DNA of 64,000 bases from CBDCUF01 sp965222525 (GTDB lineage Bacteria > Pseudomonadota > Alphaproteobacteria > Rickettsiales > UBA8987), in contig OZ244955.1 of NCBI GenBank assembly GCA_965222525.1, positions 1,860,001-1,924,000 on the forward strand, written 5' to 3'. The notes beneath the pieces are model-generated. The model worked only from the letters and a program-made list of their open reading frames with translations. It made no database searches and was not told the DNA's origin. Position numbers and translations under genes: made by a program. Every line of letters starts with the position of its first letter. Position 1 is the stretch's first letter. Below are positions 26,156 through 34,100 of the stretch, piece by piece.

Positions 26156-26176
26156 TATAAAAACGGAGTACAAAGC

Positions 26177-26614
26177 ATGACAATAAGTAGAATCACCCTA
26201 TCCTTATTACTATTCACTACCACTAGCTGTACTATCTTTTTTGAGCAGGAGACACCTGAACAGGTAAAGGCTAACGCAATAGAGGATGCCGGAGACGCAG
26301 ACATAAGGTTATGTATGGATTTTCTGGAATGCCTGCCACTTGAGAGAGAAGAACGAAAAACATGCCGTAAGAAGAAATGGTCGCGTGACAGCAGACTTAC
26401 CAGCAGAAACCCAAAATACGCCATCCAGTTTATCTATGAATGCGAGAAGCGGGCTTTCACCCATACTATCCGCAATTCCGGCAACCAATGTACAGGAATA
26501 GACAACAGGATAAAACCTGACCAACAAAGTCAGGCTTACAGGCTGGAATGCACGGATAGTAACGTCTACCTGGCGCAATTCGATAGCAAATCCAAACAAT
26601 GGTTAGTAAAATGA
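26177..26614 (+). CDS. Putative secreted protein or lipoprotein, unknown function
   Basis: A 145-residue protein with an N-terminal signal sequence (MTISRITLSLLLFTTTSC). The Cys at ~18 could be lipidated, though the TTS before it is a poor lipobox. The mature part is rich in Cys and charge (CMDFLECLPLEREERKTCRK, then CEKR, QCTG, LECTD), suggesting disulfides. The start at 26177 is chosen over 26087 because of the cggag at 26164 and the signal peptide; the earlier codons fall in the leader RNA. The stop overlaps the XRE gene start (ATGA). Confidence 0.6.
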   Translation: MTISRITLSLLLFTTTSCTIFFEQETPEQVKANAIEDAGDADIRLCMDFLECLPLEREERKTCRKKKWSRDSRLTSRNPKYAIQFIYECEKRAFTHTIRNSGNQCTGIDNRIKPDQQSQAYRLECTDSNVYLAQFDSKSKQWLVK

Positions 26615-27069
26615 TCCGTAAACCGGATGATAAGTACAGTTCTGCAAATCCGCATCCATTCGATGTATATGTCGGGATGCGACTGCGACAGCGAAGGATA
26701 ATGTGCGGTATGAGTCAGGATAAGCTCGGTAGCAAGGTTGGCATTACTTTTCAGCAGGTGCAAAAATATGAGCGTGGCATCAACCGGATTGGTTGCTCTA
26801 GGCTATTTGAATTTTCAGTCATTTTAGGCATTTCACCCGGGTATTTTTTTGAAGGCTTTGATGAATGTATTCAGCAGCAAAATATTGATAATGCCAGGGA
26901 ATACCACCCTACAGAAGAAGTTTACTTTATTGAAAAGATAAACGAAAAGGAAATTAGGCACTGTTATGTAATTAATTATACTTTTGCCATGACGCTTATT
27001 TTGTTGAGAAACAAGGGAAATTTTGCAGCTAATAGTGGTTCCTATTTGCAAGAAATTTCCCGCAGTTAA
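26599..27069 (+). CDS. XRE-family regulator (alphaproteobacterial LFQQVQKYERG type)
   Basis: A 156-residue regulator with the HTH at residues ~22-85. It carries the characteristic alphaproteobacterial core MSQDKLGSKVGITFQQVQKY, then ERGINRIGCSRLFEFS and the short PGYFFEGFD. A second ATG at 26611 overlaps the previous stop as ATGA and is an equally good start. The C-terminal ~50 residues are not conserved in character, and their codons include the left arm of a 27-bp inverted repeat (26960-26986). Confidence 0.85.
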   Translation: MVSKMIRKPDDKYSSANPHPFDVYVGMRLRQRRIMCGMSQDKLGSKVGITFQQVQKYERGINRIGCSRLFEFSVILGISPGYFFEGFDECIQQQNIDNAREYHPTEEVYFIEKINEKEIRHCYVINYTFAMTLILLRNKGNFAANSGSYLQEISRS

Positions 27070-27221
27070 TCGGCAAAATAAGCTATGGCCTTCGGTTGCG
27101 GTTAAAATCACCGCCCACTGCGTTAAAGCACTTGCACATAGCCCCACTATGCACTGCGTGCTCTGCCTGGTGGAACGGTGATTTTAACCAGCAACAAAAG
27201 TATAATTAATTACATAACAGT
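26960..27221. repeat. Long inverted repeat enclosing a cruciform-like palindrome
   Basis: The 27 bp at 26960-26986, inside the XRE gene, recur perfectly in inverse orientation at 27195-27221. Between them lies a second perfect inverted repeat of 14 bp (ggttaaaatcaccg 27100-27113 / cggtgattttaacc 27176-27189), with an inner imperfect hairpin around 27127-27160. The outer arms lie in coding sequence on one side and non-coding on the other. Confidence 0.85.
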
Positions 27222-27660
27222 ACCTGAGCATTTAGTCAGTAATTTTCATAGAATTTCTAATCAAAGTATAAAAAAGAATATTGCCACCCTGGTTAGAAGT
27301 ATAGCGGTGGAAGAAGCACAGGACTGCTATTGAAGTTGTGTTATCTGTGACAGAAAACAGTTCTGTAGCACAAGAAAAAGAGAGGATAAAAAATTAGAAG
27401 TTGTCTGTTTGTTGGTAGAAGTATTTGCTTTAAAAAACACCACTTCTGTAACAGTTTCTTTACAGCACTATCTTTCAGGTAGAGAATGGGGGTGCTGTTA
27501 TTATACCGAGAGTTTAACGTTTGTTAATAAAGCTTGACTTATAGTATGGATTACTGCCATTTTTATACTAACCTCCTGTAAAACCCAGAGTTGCAGAAGA
27601 AAATGAAGGAGAGAAAATCATGACTTTTGTATTAGAAAGATTAACAGATAAGGATTATAT
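27222..27660. other. Gap between the repeat and the small membrane gene
   Basis: No long frame. There is an acagcac/gtgctgt stem at about 27459-27500. At 27620 a 17-codon frame begins behind a strong Shine-Dalgarno (aaggagag); it overlaps the start of the next gene and could be a leader peptide or a gene remnant. Confidence 0.4.
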
Positions 27661-27867
27661 ATGGAACCTATAACCAAGAAATCAGAAGCCACCTTAGTGA
27701 AACCATCAAAACATTACTTGATAGTTTTTTGTTTGATTTATTGCGCAGGTTTAGTCGTTGCTGACATAATACATATTTTCACCAATATCTATAAAAGGGG
27801 AACAGGAGCAAGTTTGGCATTGCTTGGCCTCCCTTTTGTAATAGCAACTGTCTTTTTTTCGGGTTAA
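27661..27867 (+). CDS. Small two-helix membrane protein, perhaps truncated by the IS
   Basis: 68 residues with two predicted membrane helices (YLIVFCLIYCAGLVVADIIH and ASLALLGLPFVIATVFF). It has no convincing Shine-Dalgarno of its own, and its stop codon overlaps the 3' end of the IS110 transposase gene. The last codons may therefore be IS sequence and the original protein longer. No family recognised. Confidence 0.4.
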   Translation: MEPITKKSEATLVKPSKHYLIVFCLIYCAGLVVADIIHIFTNIYKRGTGASLALLGLPFVIATVFFSG

Positions 27868-28784
27868 GCTTTCCACATTTGATTGTGTTTGAGCATTGAG
27901 TTCAAGGCGATGATAATTTTTCTCATCAGGGCGGTTATAGCTACTTTGAATGGTTTGCCGTTATCTGACAGGTTCTGATAAATATTCTTCGCCCATGGAT
28001 TACACTGCTTTGCCACCAATGCTACCATATACAATACTTTCCGTACATTTGTCCGGCCGCCATATATGGAACGTCTGCCTCTGAGATTCCCGCTATCACG
28101 GTTAAATGGAGCCAAGCCAGATAGAGCTGCAATTTCATTTCTATCAAGCGTTCCCAACTCCGGCATTTCCGCTATCAAAGTGGCTGCCAGAACCTTTCCA
28201 GCACCAGGCATGGAAGTAATAATTCTGGCTTTCTCATTGAGAGAGCCAGTGTTTTCAATAAGCTGCTCAATAGATTTTTCCATCACTTTCATTTGATCTT
28301 TCAGGAAATCAATATGCTGCATTATAATTTCTTCCATCTCATAGTCTTCACAAGATTCAAGGTGGCACTTCTCTTCTATAATACTGGTGTTGAGTTGCTG
28401 ACGACGCTTCACAAGAGATTGTAATTTGATCAGACTATCATCGAGTTTTTCTGTTTCTTTTGGCGAACAAGAAATAGCATATTCTGCGATAATTCTGGCA
28501 TCGATCTTATCAGTCTTGGCAAGAATGCCGCAGGCTTGCGCATATCTTCTGATATAACGCGGATTTACTACACTGACACTGATTTCATGATCTTGTAGTG
28601 CGCGCTGTAAGCGCTTGCTATAGATCCCGGTTGCCTCCATAACAACCAGAATATTTTTGCGTGATCTGATAGTTTTTATCCAAGATTGGATAGTATCAGC
28701 TGGTAGGCGTTCATGACGCTGTGATTTGCTGTCATAAACGTCTATGTGATGTTTTGAAACATCGATTGCAATGATTTCTTTCAT
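27864..28784 (-). CDS. IS110-family transposase (DEDD recombinase)
   Basis: 306 residues from the chosen start. The N-terminal RuvC-like DEDD domain shows D8 (AIDVSK), E50 (VMEATG) and D92/D95 (KTDKIDA). The C-terminal Transposase_20 (HhH) part reads ITSMPGAGKVLAATLIAEMP, then AALSGLAPFNRDSG, with the serine-containing GGRTNVRKVLYM block. The frame continues to 28955, but the family N-terminus MKEIIAIDVSKHHIDVY and a gggag fix the start at 28784. No internal stop, so it is potentially active. Confidence 0.95.
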   Translation of the reverse strand: MKEIIAIDVSKHHIDVYDSKSQRHERLPADTIQSWIKTIRSRKNILVVMEATGIYSKRLQRALQDHEISVSVVNPRYIRRYAQACGILAKTDKIDARIIAEYAISCSPKETEKLDDSLIKLQSLVKRRQQLNTSIIEEKCHLESCEDYEMEEIIMQHIDFLKDQMKVMEKSIEQLIENTGSLNEKARIITSMPGAGKVLAATLIAEMPELGTLDRNEIAALSGLAPFNRDSGNLRGRRSIYGGRTNVRKVLYMVALVAKQCNPWAKNIYQNLSDNGKPFKVAITALMRKIIIALNSMLKHNQMWKA

Positions 28785-28965
28785 GATATACGCTCCCAAG
28801 TTGTGTTGAGTTGCAAACTTCCTCCGCCTTATACGCGATCTCTCAGAGTGTGGTTCTGGGATCTGGCAACTGTTCGAGGTGTTTGTGAAAGTGGGTGGCG
28901 CATACGCTAAATGACAAACTCTGAAGTTTGAGGGTGCACTCATGCTACCACCCACCTCAGCATAT
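27864..28965 (-). mobile_element. IS110-family insertion sequence (approximate ends)
   Basis: One transposase gene plus about 170 bp of non-coding DNA at its 5' side (28785-28955). That side contains an 8-bp inverted repeat (gtgggtgg 28891-28898 / ccacccac 28948-28955) enclosing a perfect small hairpin caaact/agtttg (28915-28930). IS110 elements lack conventional terminal repeats, so the exact ends are not determined here. Elements of this family encode a bridge/seek RNA in the non-coding end, and this region is the candidate. The element separates the small membrane gene from an RTX remnant. Confidence 0.8.
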
Positions 28966-29451
28966 CAACTAACATATAAAATAGGTATAAGGGTGGAAAA
29001 TGTACTAATTGGGGATAATACCCCTAATGAGCTTAATACAGAAATAGATAAAACTTCGGCGGGAATTAATAAAAACGAAGACCGCCTTATTATAGCCCTT
29101 GATGGAAATGACTTGGTTTCCGCAGGAAATGGAAATGATTATATATTTGGTGGTGAAGGTATAGATACTGTAAGTTATGAATCCATAAGGGTACTGGGAG
29201 GACCTAAGCTACCTACAGAAGAACCCGATGAGTTAATAATTAACCTAAATCAGCAGAAGGCACAGCTTCACGAAGCTCCTAAACTTCATAACAAGAATTT
29301 TCAAGACAATCTTGTAGATATAGAAAATGTAATAGGTTCTCCTGTTAACGATTTTATTACTGGTACTGATGACAATAACGAGCTTAAAGGATTGGGTGGG
29401 GATGATCTTCTGAATTGGATTGTCATAATAATAGGAGGTAAAAAATGGTAA
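28942..29451 (+). pseudogene. RTX-repeat protein fragment, 5' end lost at the IS110 element
   Basis: The frame opens inside IS110 sequence and runs into an RTX-type protein. It has IENVIG/VENVLIG strand motifs, then GNDLVSAGNGNDYIFGGEG and GTDDNNELKGLGGDDLL (calcium-binding nonapeptide repeats). After GGDDLLN it leaves the repeat pattern (WIVIIIGGKKW), which suggests a frameshift or deletion. The original gene was probably a secreted RTX protein related to the one at 30108-31997. A real N-terminus is not visible. Confidence 0.7.
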
Positions 29452-29582
29452 CACCTTATGAATACGCAGTTTTTTCCGAGCATGCTTACAGAAGCTCAGG
29501 CAGCACACCTGCTTTGCCAACAGACTGGGAAATATTTCTGGATTCAACAGGCAATAAGGGTGGCTATTACTACCTAAGGTGA
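29445..29582 (+). pseudogene. 45-residue remnant of a lipase-like N-terminus
   Basis: Behind a strong aggaggt (29433-29439), a short frame encodes YAVFSEHAYRSS and LPTDWEIFLDS, ending in GGYYYLR. This pattern (AYxx...LPxxWxxxxxS) is like the beginning of lipase-3/DUF2974-type proteins that often accompany RTX repeats. It stops where such a protein would continue, so it looks like a decayed gene. It overlaps the end of the RTX fragment. Confidence 0.4.
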
Positions 29583-29612
29583 CCGTAATGATAAATTGAG
29601 AAAAGTAATATA

Positions 29613-30083
29613 ATGAAAAAACTTGTCATAATAATATGCGTACTAGGCATTCTATTTATATTTTTGGAGGATGATATGTCTGACACTAAACCAGCACCTG
29701 AATTTAATTACAAAAATTCAGAAGAGGCACAGAAAGGGTTAATAAAGCGTTTTCCTATAGGGAGCGATGTTAATGTGCTTATTAACTATCTTAACGATGT
29801 TGGAATGGAAATGACTGAAGGTGATATAAATGAATATAACAAAAATAAGTACTTACTCGAAGAGGGAGCCAATGCACTATTATCGCGTGAAGAATACGCT
29901 AAAAGAGTAAAGAATGGTGAATTGGAAAAATCGGAAATTAACAAAGAAGTAAAAAGAGTAGTGTATTTTAGCCATATTAAAGAGGATTTTCTTATTAAAT
30001 CTGATTGGCGTGTAATTGTAGAGGTCAGTGGGGCATCTGAAATAGCTTTAATCAACGTTTCGGCAGCATTCACGGGGCCATAA
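29613..30083 (+). CDS. Small membrane-anchored or secreted protein, unknown function
   Basis: 156 residues with an N-terminal hydrophobic anchor (MKKLVIIICVLGILFIFLED). A charged helical part follows (EEAQKGLIKRFPIGSDVNVL...), then a basic-acidic middle and a beta-rich end (DWRVIVEVSGASEIALINVS). The C-terminal pattern resembles small immunity-like or lipoprotein-like folds, but I recognise no family. It sits 25 bp upstream of the RTX gene in the same orientation, so a partner role is possible. Confidence 0.5.
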   Translation: MKKLVIIICVLGILFIFLEDDMSDTKPAPEFNYKNSEEAQKGLIKRFPIGSDVNVLINYLNDVGMEMTEGDINEYNKNKYLLEEGANALLSREEYAKRVKNGELEKSEINKEVKRVVYFSHIKEDFLIKSDWRVIVEVSGASEIALINVSAAFTGP

Positions 30084-30107
30084 TTTAACAACTTAAGGAG
30101 AAATTTT

Positions 30108-31997
30108 ATGTCTATTTATGTAGTAGGAAATCCAGTGCCTAGTTCCGCACAGTCAGTAAAAGAGGCTTTTGCTGCTCTGCCGACTGAAAATATTACAGCT
30201 AGAATTGAAGTTGGTACAACTTCGGTCGCACTTGGTAATAAACACCTGAATGTTTTATATACTCTGGAAAGTGAAAGTGGTGGAAGCCTAACTATTTTTT
30301 TGAGAGGTGGGCCTAGTACTTCACCTGAAGGAACATTTGGTCAAATTCCAGTTGTTGCAGCAGGAATGTTAGGAGCAGTAGCGGCAGACCCAACATCTGA
30401 TTCTCCCTATGGAAATGTGATTTCTACTGTTGGCTTTCTTGGACCAAGAAATTCAGAAACTTTATTCGAAGGTAATAGGTATCCGACTTCTGGTCTTGAC
30501 TATGAAGTTAATTCTCCGCGTATTACAGTTGATGAAGGTACGGCAACCGAGATGCTTCCTAAATTATATCAACTAATAGATGCCTTCTCTGACATTCAGG
30601 ATAGTCAACACAAATATAATCCAATTTACAGCAACAGTAATAGTGCAGTTTTCTCTGCACTTGAAAAGGCAGGTATCCAACCAGGCTTTCCTATTGAAAA
30701 TGGAGAAGCAGTATCAGCCCCAGGTGCTACTAGTAATTTTGAATCAGGCTACCTAACAAAAGAGGTAATCGAAGATGTTAAACACGAAATTAAGGATATG
30801 GCAGATTCGCTTGAAGAAGCGGCAGAAAACTTCTCAGAATTTGTTAATGAAACTGCAGAATACATACAGAATGCATTTGATATAGATGTCGATGACCCGC
30901 TTCCAGAGGACTATTATGATATAGTTGTTGGTTCCGAAGGGGGACAAACTGTTCCTTTAACAGAAGAGGATCGAGCCATATTTATTGGTAAGGATGAAAT
31001 GGACTTAGTAGATTATAGCCGTGTTACTGGAGATAAAGGAGTGCATGTGAATTTAAAGACTTCCGCTACATTTATGGAAGAAGTGTCTGGTATTAAGGAT
31101 TATCTAGATAAGGCAGTGGCTAATATTACTGGTACCAAGTATGACGATGTTATCATTGGAAATGATAAAATTAATGTTGTTAATGGTGGCGATGGGGATG
31201 ATTTGATATCAGGAGGAGGTGGTGGTGATCGATTTGTGTTTGAGTATAAGAAGGGTGATGTTGACAGGATAACGGATTTTGATGTTACGGATAATAATGA
31301 GAAGATAGATTTATCGGATGAGAGTCTGGGTCATTTGAAGGCTCTGAGTGATTTGAACATTGAGTCGGATGGCAAGGGTAACTCGATTATCCACCTTGAT
31401 GATGATCCGGCGGACGGGCACAGGATTATAATTGAAAACGTACACCCAATAGACCTGAAGGAGAAGCATTTTATAGGCATAGAGTCTGTATCTCCGCCTC
31501 TTTCGGAGACGGATAAAAAGGTTATAGAGGTCACAGGAACCGGCGGAGATGATGTTATAAATCTGAAGGCTTTATACGAAATGCCGGAGGTTAGCAGTAA
31601 GTTTCGTAATGATGATTTTCATAATTATTTACGGGACAAGCTTCCCCGCAGCTATAATTACAACTGGCGCGATGGAGAATTCCGGGAGGTTAATGGCGGT
31701 GGTGGGATTGATACGGCCAATTACAATGTCTTCAACGGCATTGAATATATGGGCAGGGATCTCAAGATGACAATTGACCTTGCCGAGGGACGTGCAGAAG
31801 GCTGGGATCGTAATGACAGGCTGATATCCATTGAGAATGTAGCCGGCACCGGATGGGATGATACAATCAAGGGAGATATTGGTAACAATAAGATAACCGG
31901 CGCCGGTGGTGCAGATGATATCACCGGAGGTGGGGGTAGTCTATCATGGCCTGCAAATGATAATTTTCTGCGCTTCCGTGCTTCACGTACATCTTAA
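30108..31997 (+). CDS. RTX-repeat secreted protein, C-terminus altered by a palindromic element
   Basis: 629 residues, good Shine-Dalgarno (aaggaga 30094). The N-terminal ~220 residues are of unknown type (Ala/Gly/Ser-rich). A helical acidic segment (residues ~220-265) follows, then two RTX regions: GTKYDDVIIGNDKINVVNGG with DGDDLISGGGGGDRFVF (~345-375), and GTGWDDTIKGDIGNNKITGA with GGADDITGGGG (~580-608). Such proteins are exported by type I secretion and fold with calcium. The last ~20 residues (SLSWPANDNFLRF...) are encoded by a palindromic element at 31939-32049 and end abruptly, so the native C-terminal secretion signal is probably lost. Confidence 0.65.
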   Translation: MSIYVVGNPVPSSAQSVKEAFAALPTENITARIEVGTTSVALGNKHLNVLYTLESESGGSLTIFLRGGPSTSPEGTFGQIPVVAAGMLGAVAADPTSDSPYGNVISTVGFLGPRNSETLFEGNRYPTSGLDYEVNSPRITVDEGTATEMLPKLYQLIDAFSDIQDSQHKYNPIYSNSNSAVFSALEKAGIQPGFPIENGEAVSAPGATSNFESGYLTKEVIEDVKHEIKDMADSLEEAAENFSEFVNETAEYIQNAFDIDVDDPLPEDYYDIVVGSEGGQTVPLTEEDRAIFIGKDEMDLVDYSRVTGDKGVHVNLKTSATFMEEVSGIKDYLDKAVANITGTKYDDVIIGNDKINVVNGGDGDDLISGGGGGDRFVFEYKKGDVDRITDFDVTDNNEKIDLSDESLGHLKALSDLNIESDGKGNSIIHLDDDPADGHRIIIENVHPIDLKEKHFIGIESVSPPLSETDKKVIEVTGTGGDDVINLKALYEMPEVSSKFRNDDFHNYLRDKLPRSYNYNWRDGEFREVNGGGGIDTANYNVFNGIEYMGRDLKMTIDLAEGRAEGWDRNDRLISIENVAGTGWDDTIKGDIGNNKITGAGGADDITGGGGSLSWPANDNFLRFRASRTS

Positions 31998-32049
31998 GTA
32001 CGATGCAGTACGGTTCTCGAAAACCATCATTTTCGGCACATGCTAGCGT
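31939..32049. repeat. Palindromic element inserted in the RTX gene (RPE-like)
   Basis: Imperfect inverted arms of about 50 nt meet at gtacatcttaagtac (31987-32001): atcatggc...aaatgataattttc on the left against gaaaaccatcattttcgg...catgctagc on the right. It begins exactly where the RTX repeats stop making sense and stays open for ~20 codons. Rickettsia palindromic elements behave in this way, inserting into reading frames. Its sequence differs from the tgtcatcc family elsewhere in this window. Confidence 0.6.
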
Positions 32050-32051
32050 GA

Positions 32052-32876
32052 ATGTCGACACGGCCTGAACAATCACTGAAAAACATCGCCGGAGAAATAC
32101 AGGATGAAGCATATAACTATGACTCACGTATTCTAAAAAGCGCAGCCCTGAACAAGGAACAGAAGCAGGTTTTTGAGCAACTCAAGGCGGAAGTTTACGA
32201 TTATATAATCAATGCTGATGAGGATAAGGCAAGGCTGACCAACCGTGAGGATGTAATAGAACATTTATGGGATAAAGGTTTACTAGAAAATCTGGACAAG
32301 GATAATCCGGACAACAGGAATGTATTTACAGGCAATGAGAAAGCCATAGATAAGTATTTATTGAACAAAGTGCTTAAATCTCAGGATATTAACCCGGTTC
32401 ATGATATAATTGGACTTGATAAGGAGGGTAACAACAATGATAAAACCGTCAACTTCACCGATGTAATAGGAAAGGACAGGAAACAGGCAGTTAAAAACCT
32501 TGTCAGCAACGAGATTGAAGGGGCAAGAAAAAATCTGGGCGATTATGCTGCTGCTATCAGGCAGGAATTCGGCAGCTTTAAAGGCTCCGGCGAAGGAATT
32601 AAGGAAGCATTGCGACCAAAACATGCCAAAAAGCACAAGGATGATAAAGTTGGAAACCCGAAAGAACCAAAGCCTTCGTTCGATAACCAGCAGGACAGAC
32701 CATTCACCCAGCGGTTCAAGTCGGGACTCTCAAACACCAAACAAGGCATAATAGACAGAATAGACTTCGCATCCCGCTCCACAACCGGCCACCCAATCCT
32801 CATAAAATCAAAATCCATGCAAAACATCCTCGAAAAACAGCAAAAACAGGAAATCACAGAAGGCAAAGCAAGATAG
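32052..32876 (+). CDS. Charged protein of unknown function, candidate T4SS substrate
   Basis: 274 residues, hydrophilic and helical, no signal peptide or membrane segment. The start lies 3 bp beyond a palindromic element and has no good Shine-Dalgarno, so the protein could be a 5'-truncated product. The middle is acidic (NADEDKARLTNREDVIEHLW), and the C-terminal 100 residues are basic and Gln/Lys-rich (PKHAKKHKDDKVGN...). A basic, unstructured C-terminus is a feature of several type IV effectors. Together with the nearby virB genes this makes it a weak candidate. No family recognised. Confidence 0.45.
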   Translation: MSTRPEQSLKNIAGEIQDEAYNYDSRILKSAALNKEQKQVFEQLKAEVYDYIINADEDKARLTNREDVIEHLWDKGLLENLDKDNPDNRNVFTGNEKAIDKYLLNKVLKSQDINPVHDIIGLDKEGNNNDKTVNFTDVIGKDRKQAVKNLVSNEIEGARKNLGDYAAAIRQEFGSFKGSGEGIKEALRPKHAKKHKDDKVGNPKEPKPSFDNQQDRPFTQRFKSGLSNTKQGIIDRIDFASRSTTGHPILIKSKSMQNILEKQQKQEITEGKAR

Positions 32877-33174
32877 GATCCCCTGTGTAAATCTGAGCTC
32901 TTTTCTTGTTTTGCGGGTTACAGATTCATTAAGCTGACCAAAATCAAAATTTTGGAATACTCACCCACGCCTAAAAGTGTGGTAGTCTGTCCTGTGGACT
33001 GTATAGAATGCCCATGGAAAGACTTAGAAAAAAGAGCATAAAATAACAGTACGTAGGGAGAAAATATTCATAACTGTTCACCCCTAACCGCATTCTATTT
33101 GTAGGTTGATTTGTGGGTTGAATGCTAACAGCACTTCATAACTTCCTGAAGTAAAAGCATTAATCCAGATAAAA

Positions 33175-33250
33175 TGGTGGAGCCAAGGGGGATCGAACCC
33201 CTGACCTCAACGCTGCCAGCGTTGCGCTCTCCCAGCTGAGCTATGGCCCC
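33175..33250 (-). tRNA. tRNA-Ala (anticodon GGC)
   Basis: A 76-nt cloverleaf on the minus strand: acceptor ggggcca pairing with tggctcc, anticodon stem caacg/cgttg with loop ctggcag (GGC), T-loop ttcgatc, and an encoded CCA at 33175-33177. The 298-bp gap to its left (32877-33174) shows no gene. No duplicated 3' end was found in the accessory region next to it. Confidence 0.97.
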
Positions 33251-33645
33251 ATATACTCCTGTATATTAATATATTGGGGACAGTTATGAGTCTAAATGTA
33301 TGACTGCACCACTCTATCCCCGCAAACAACATAAAAAATTACCTGCACATAATATTGCAACCCCTGCAACTACTTAGAAGGTTTCTTAGAAATAACCAAG
33401 CATTTCCAAAGTGTCAAAACCTAAATCACTTTTCTTTAGGGGAGATATGCAGGGGATAGGTGCTGGACTCTTATCTATTCATTCTTTTTACCACCACCCA
33501 TCGGGGCGCCGCCGGGGCCCTGGTCCTTGCGCGGGTCGGGGGATGTGCCCTTCTTGCGGGTTACAGTATATTATAAAACATCCCAGGCCAAGTTACCGGA
33601 TTCTACTTGTCTTGCTTCGCAAAACAGGCAAGAATGGCACCTTGG
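33251..33645. other. Gap between tRNA-Ala and the T4SS-side genes; coding remnant
   Basis: 395 bp without a complete gene. On the minus strand, 33475-33550 is strikingly GC-rich. It reads as a plausible protein C-terminus (TRKKGTSPDPRKDQGP, then GGAPMGGGKKNE, stop at 33475) but is cut by an in-frame stop just upstream. It is probably the end of a decayed gene. An imperfect palindrome (cttgtcttgcttcgc / aaacaggcaag) follows at about 33607-33632. Confidence 0.45.
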
Positions 33646-34083
33646 TTAGATATGGAAAAGTCTCTCATTTGAAGTATCACGGGATTTGTCCGGCTTAAGG
33701 TCAAGGGTTTTGTATATGTTCCTGATATCCTTATGCGCTACCACTCCCTCATTTGACAGCATATCAACAAATTTCTTTGTGAAATCTTCCACCGCATCCC
33801 TACCCACCTCATAAAGCACGAATTTTTCATCTCCAGCGGAAAACGCATCCTTGGTACGATAGGCATATTTTTCCGGCAAATTGTCTATATCTCCCGTGAC
33901 AAACTGGTCATTCTGCCGGTCAAATTTTTTCATAATGTGGAACAGATCCTTTTCAGATCTGTAGTTTACCTGGAAAGTGACATTCCATACCTGCGGAGCC
34001 CCCTCTGCAATCATGTCGGTGCTGAACACCCCGAGAAATCCGGGCTTCGCCTTATCCTTAAACTCTATAAATGCCTGTTTCAT
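33646..34083 (-). CDS. Hypothetical protein downstream of the virB6 genes
   Basis: 145 residues, soluble, mixed alpha/beta (QVWNVTFQVNYRSEKDLFHI, then KFVLYEVGRDAVEDFTKKFV). No signal peptide and no recognised family. It lies 17 bp after the last virB6 stop in the same orientation with a reasonable Shine-Dalgarno (agga), so it is probably the last gene of the T4SS operon. That position suggests an accessory or regulatory role; inference only. Confidence 0.6.
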   Translation of the reverse strand: MKQAFIEFKDKAKPGFLGVFSTDMIAEGAPQVWNVTFQVNYRSEKDLFHIMKKFDRQNDQFVTGDIDNLPEKYAYRTKDAFSAGDEKFVLYEVGRDAVEDFTKKFVDMLSNEGVVAHKDIRNIYKTLDLKPDKSRDTSNERLFHI

Positions 34084-34100
34084 GTCTATCCTAATAAAAA

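Noticed and set aside
33175..33250. tRNA-Ala as the end of a second integrated island
   Set aside because: I found no duplicated 3' tRNA segment and no second integrase in 25.2-33.2 kb.
33411..33698. 95-codon plus-strand frame left of the T4SS-side genes
   Set aside because: It runs through a GC-rich remnant better explained by the minus strand and overlaps the real gene at 33646-34083.
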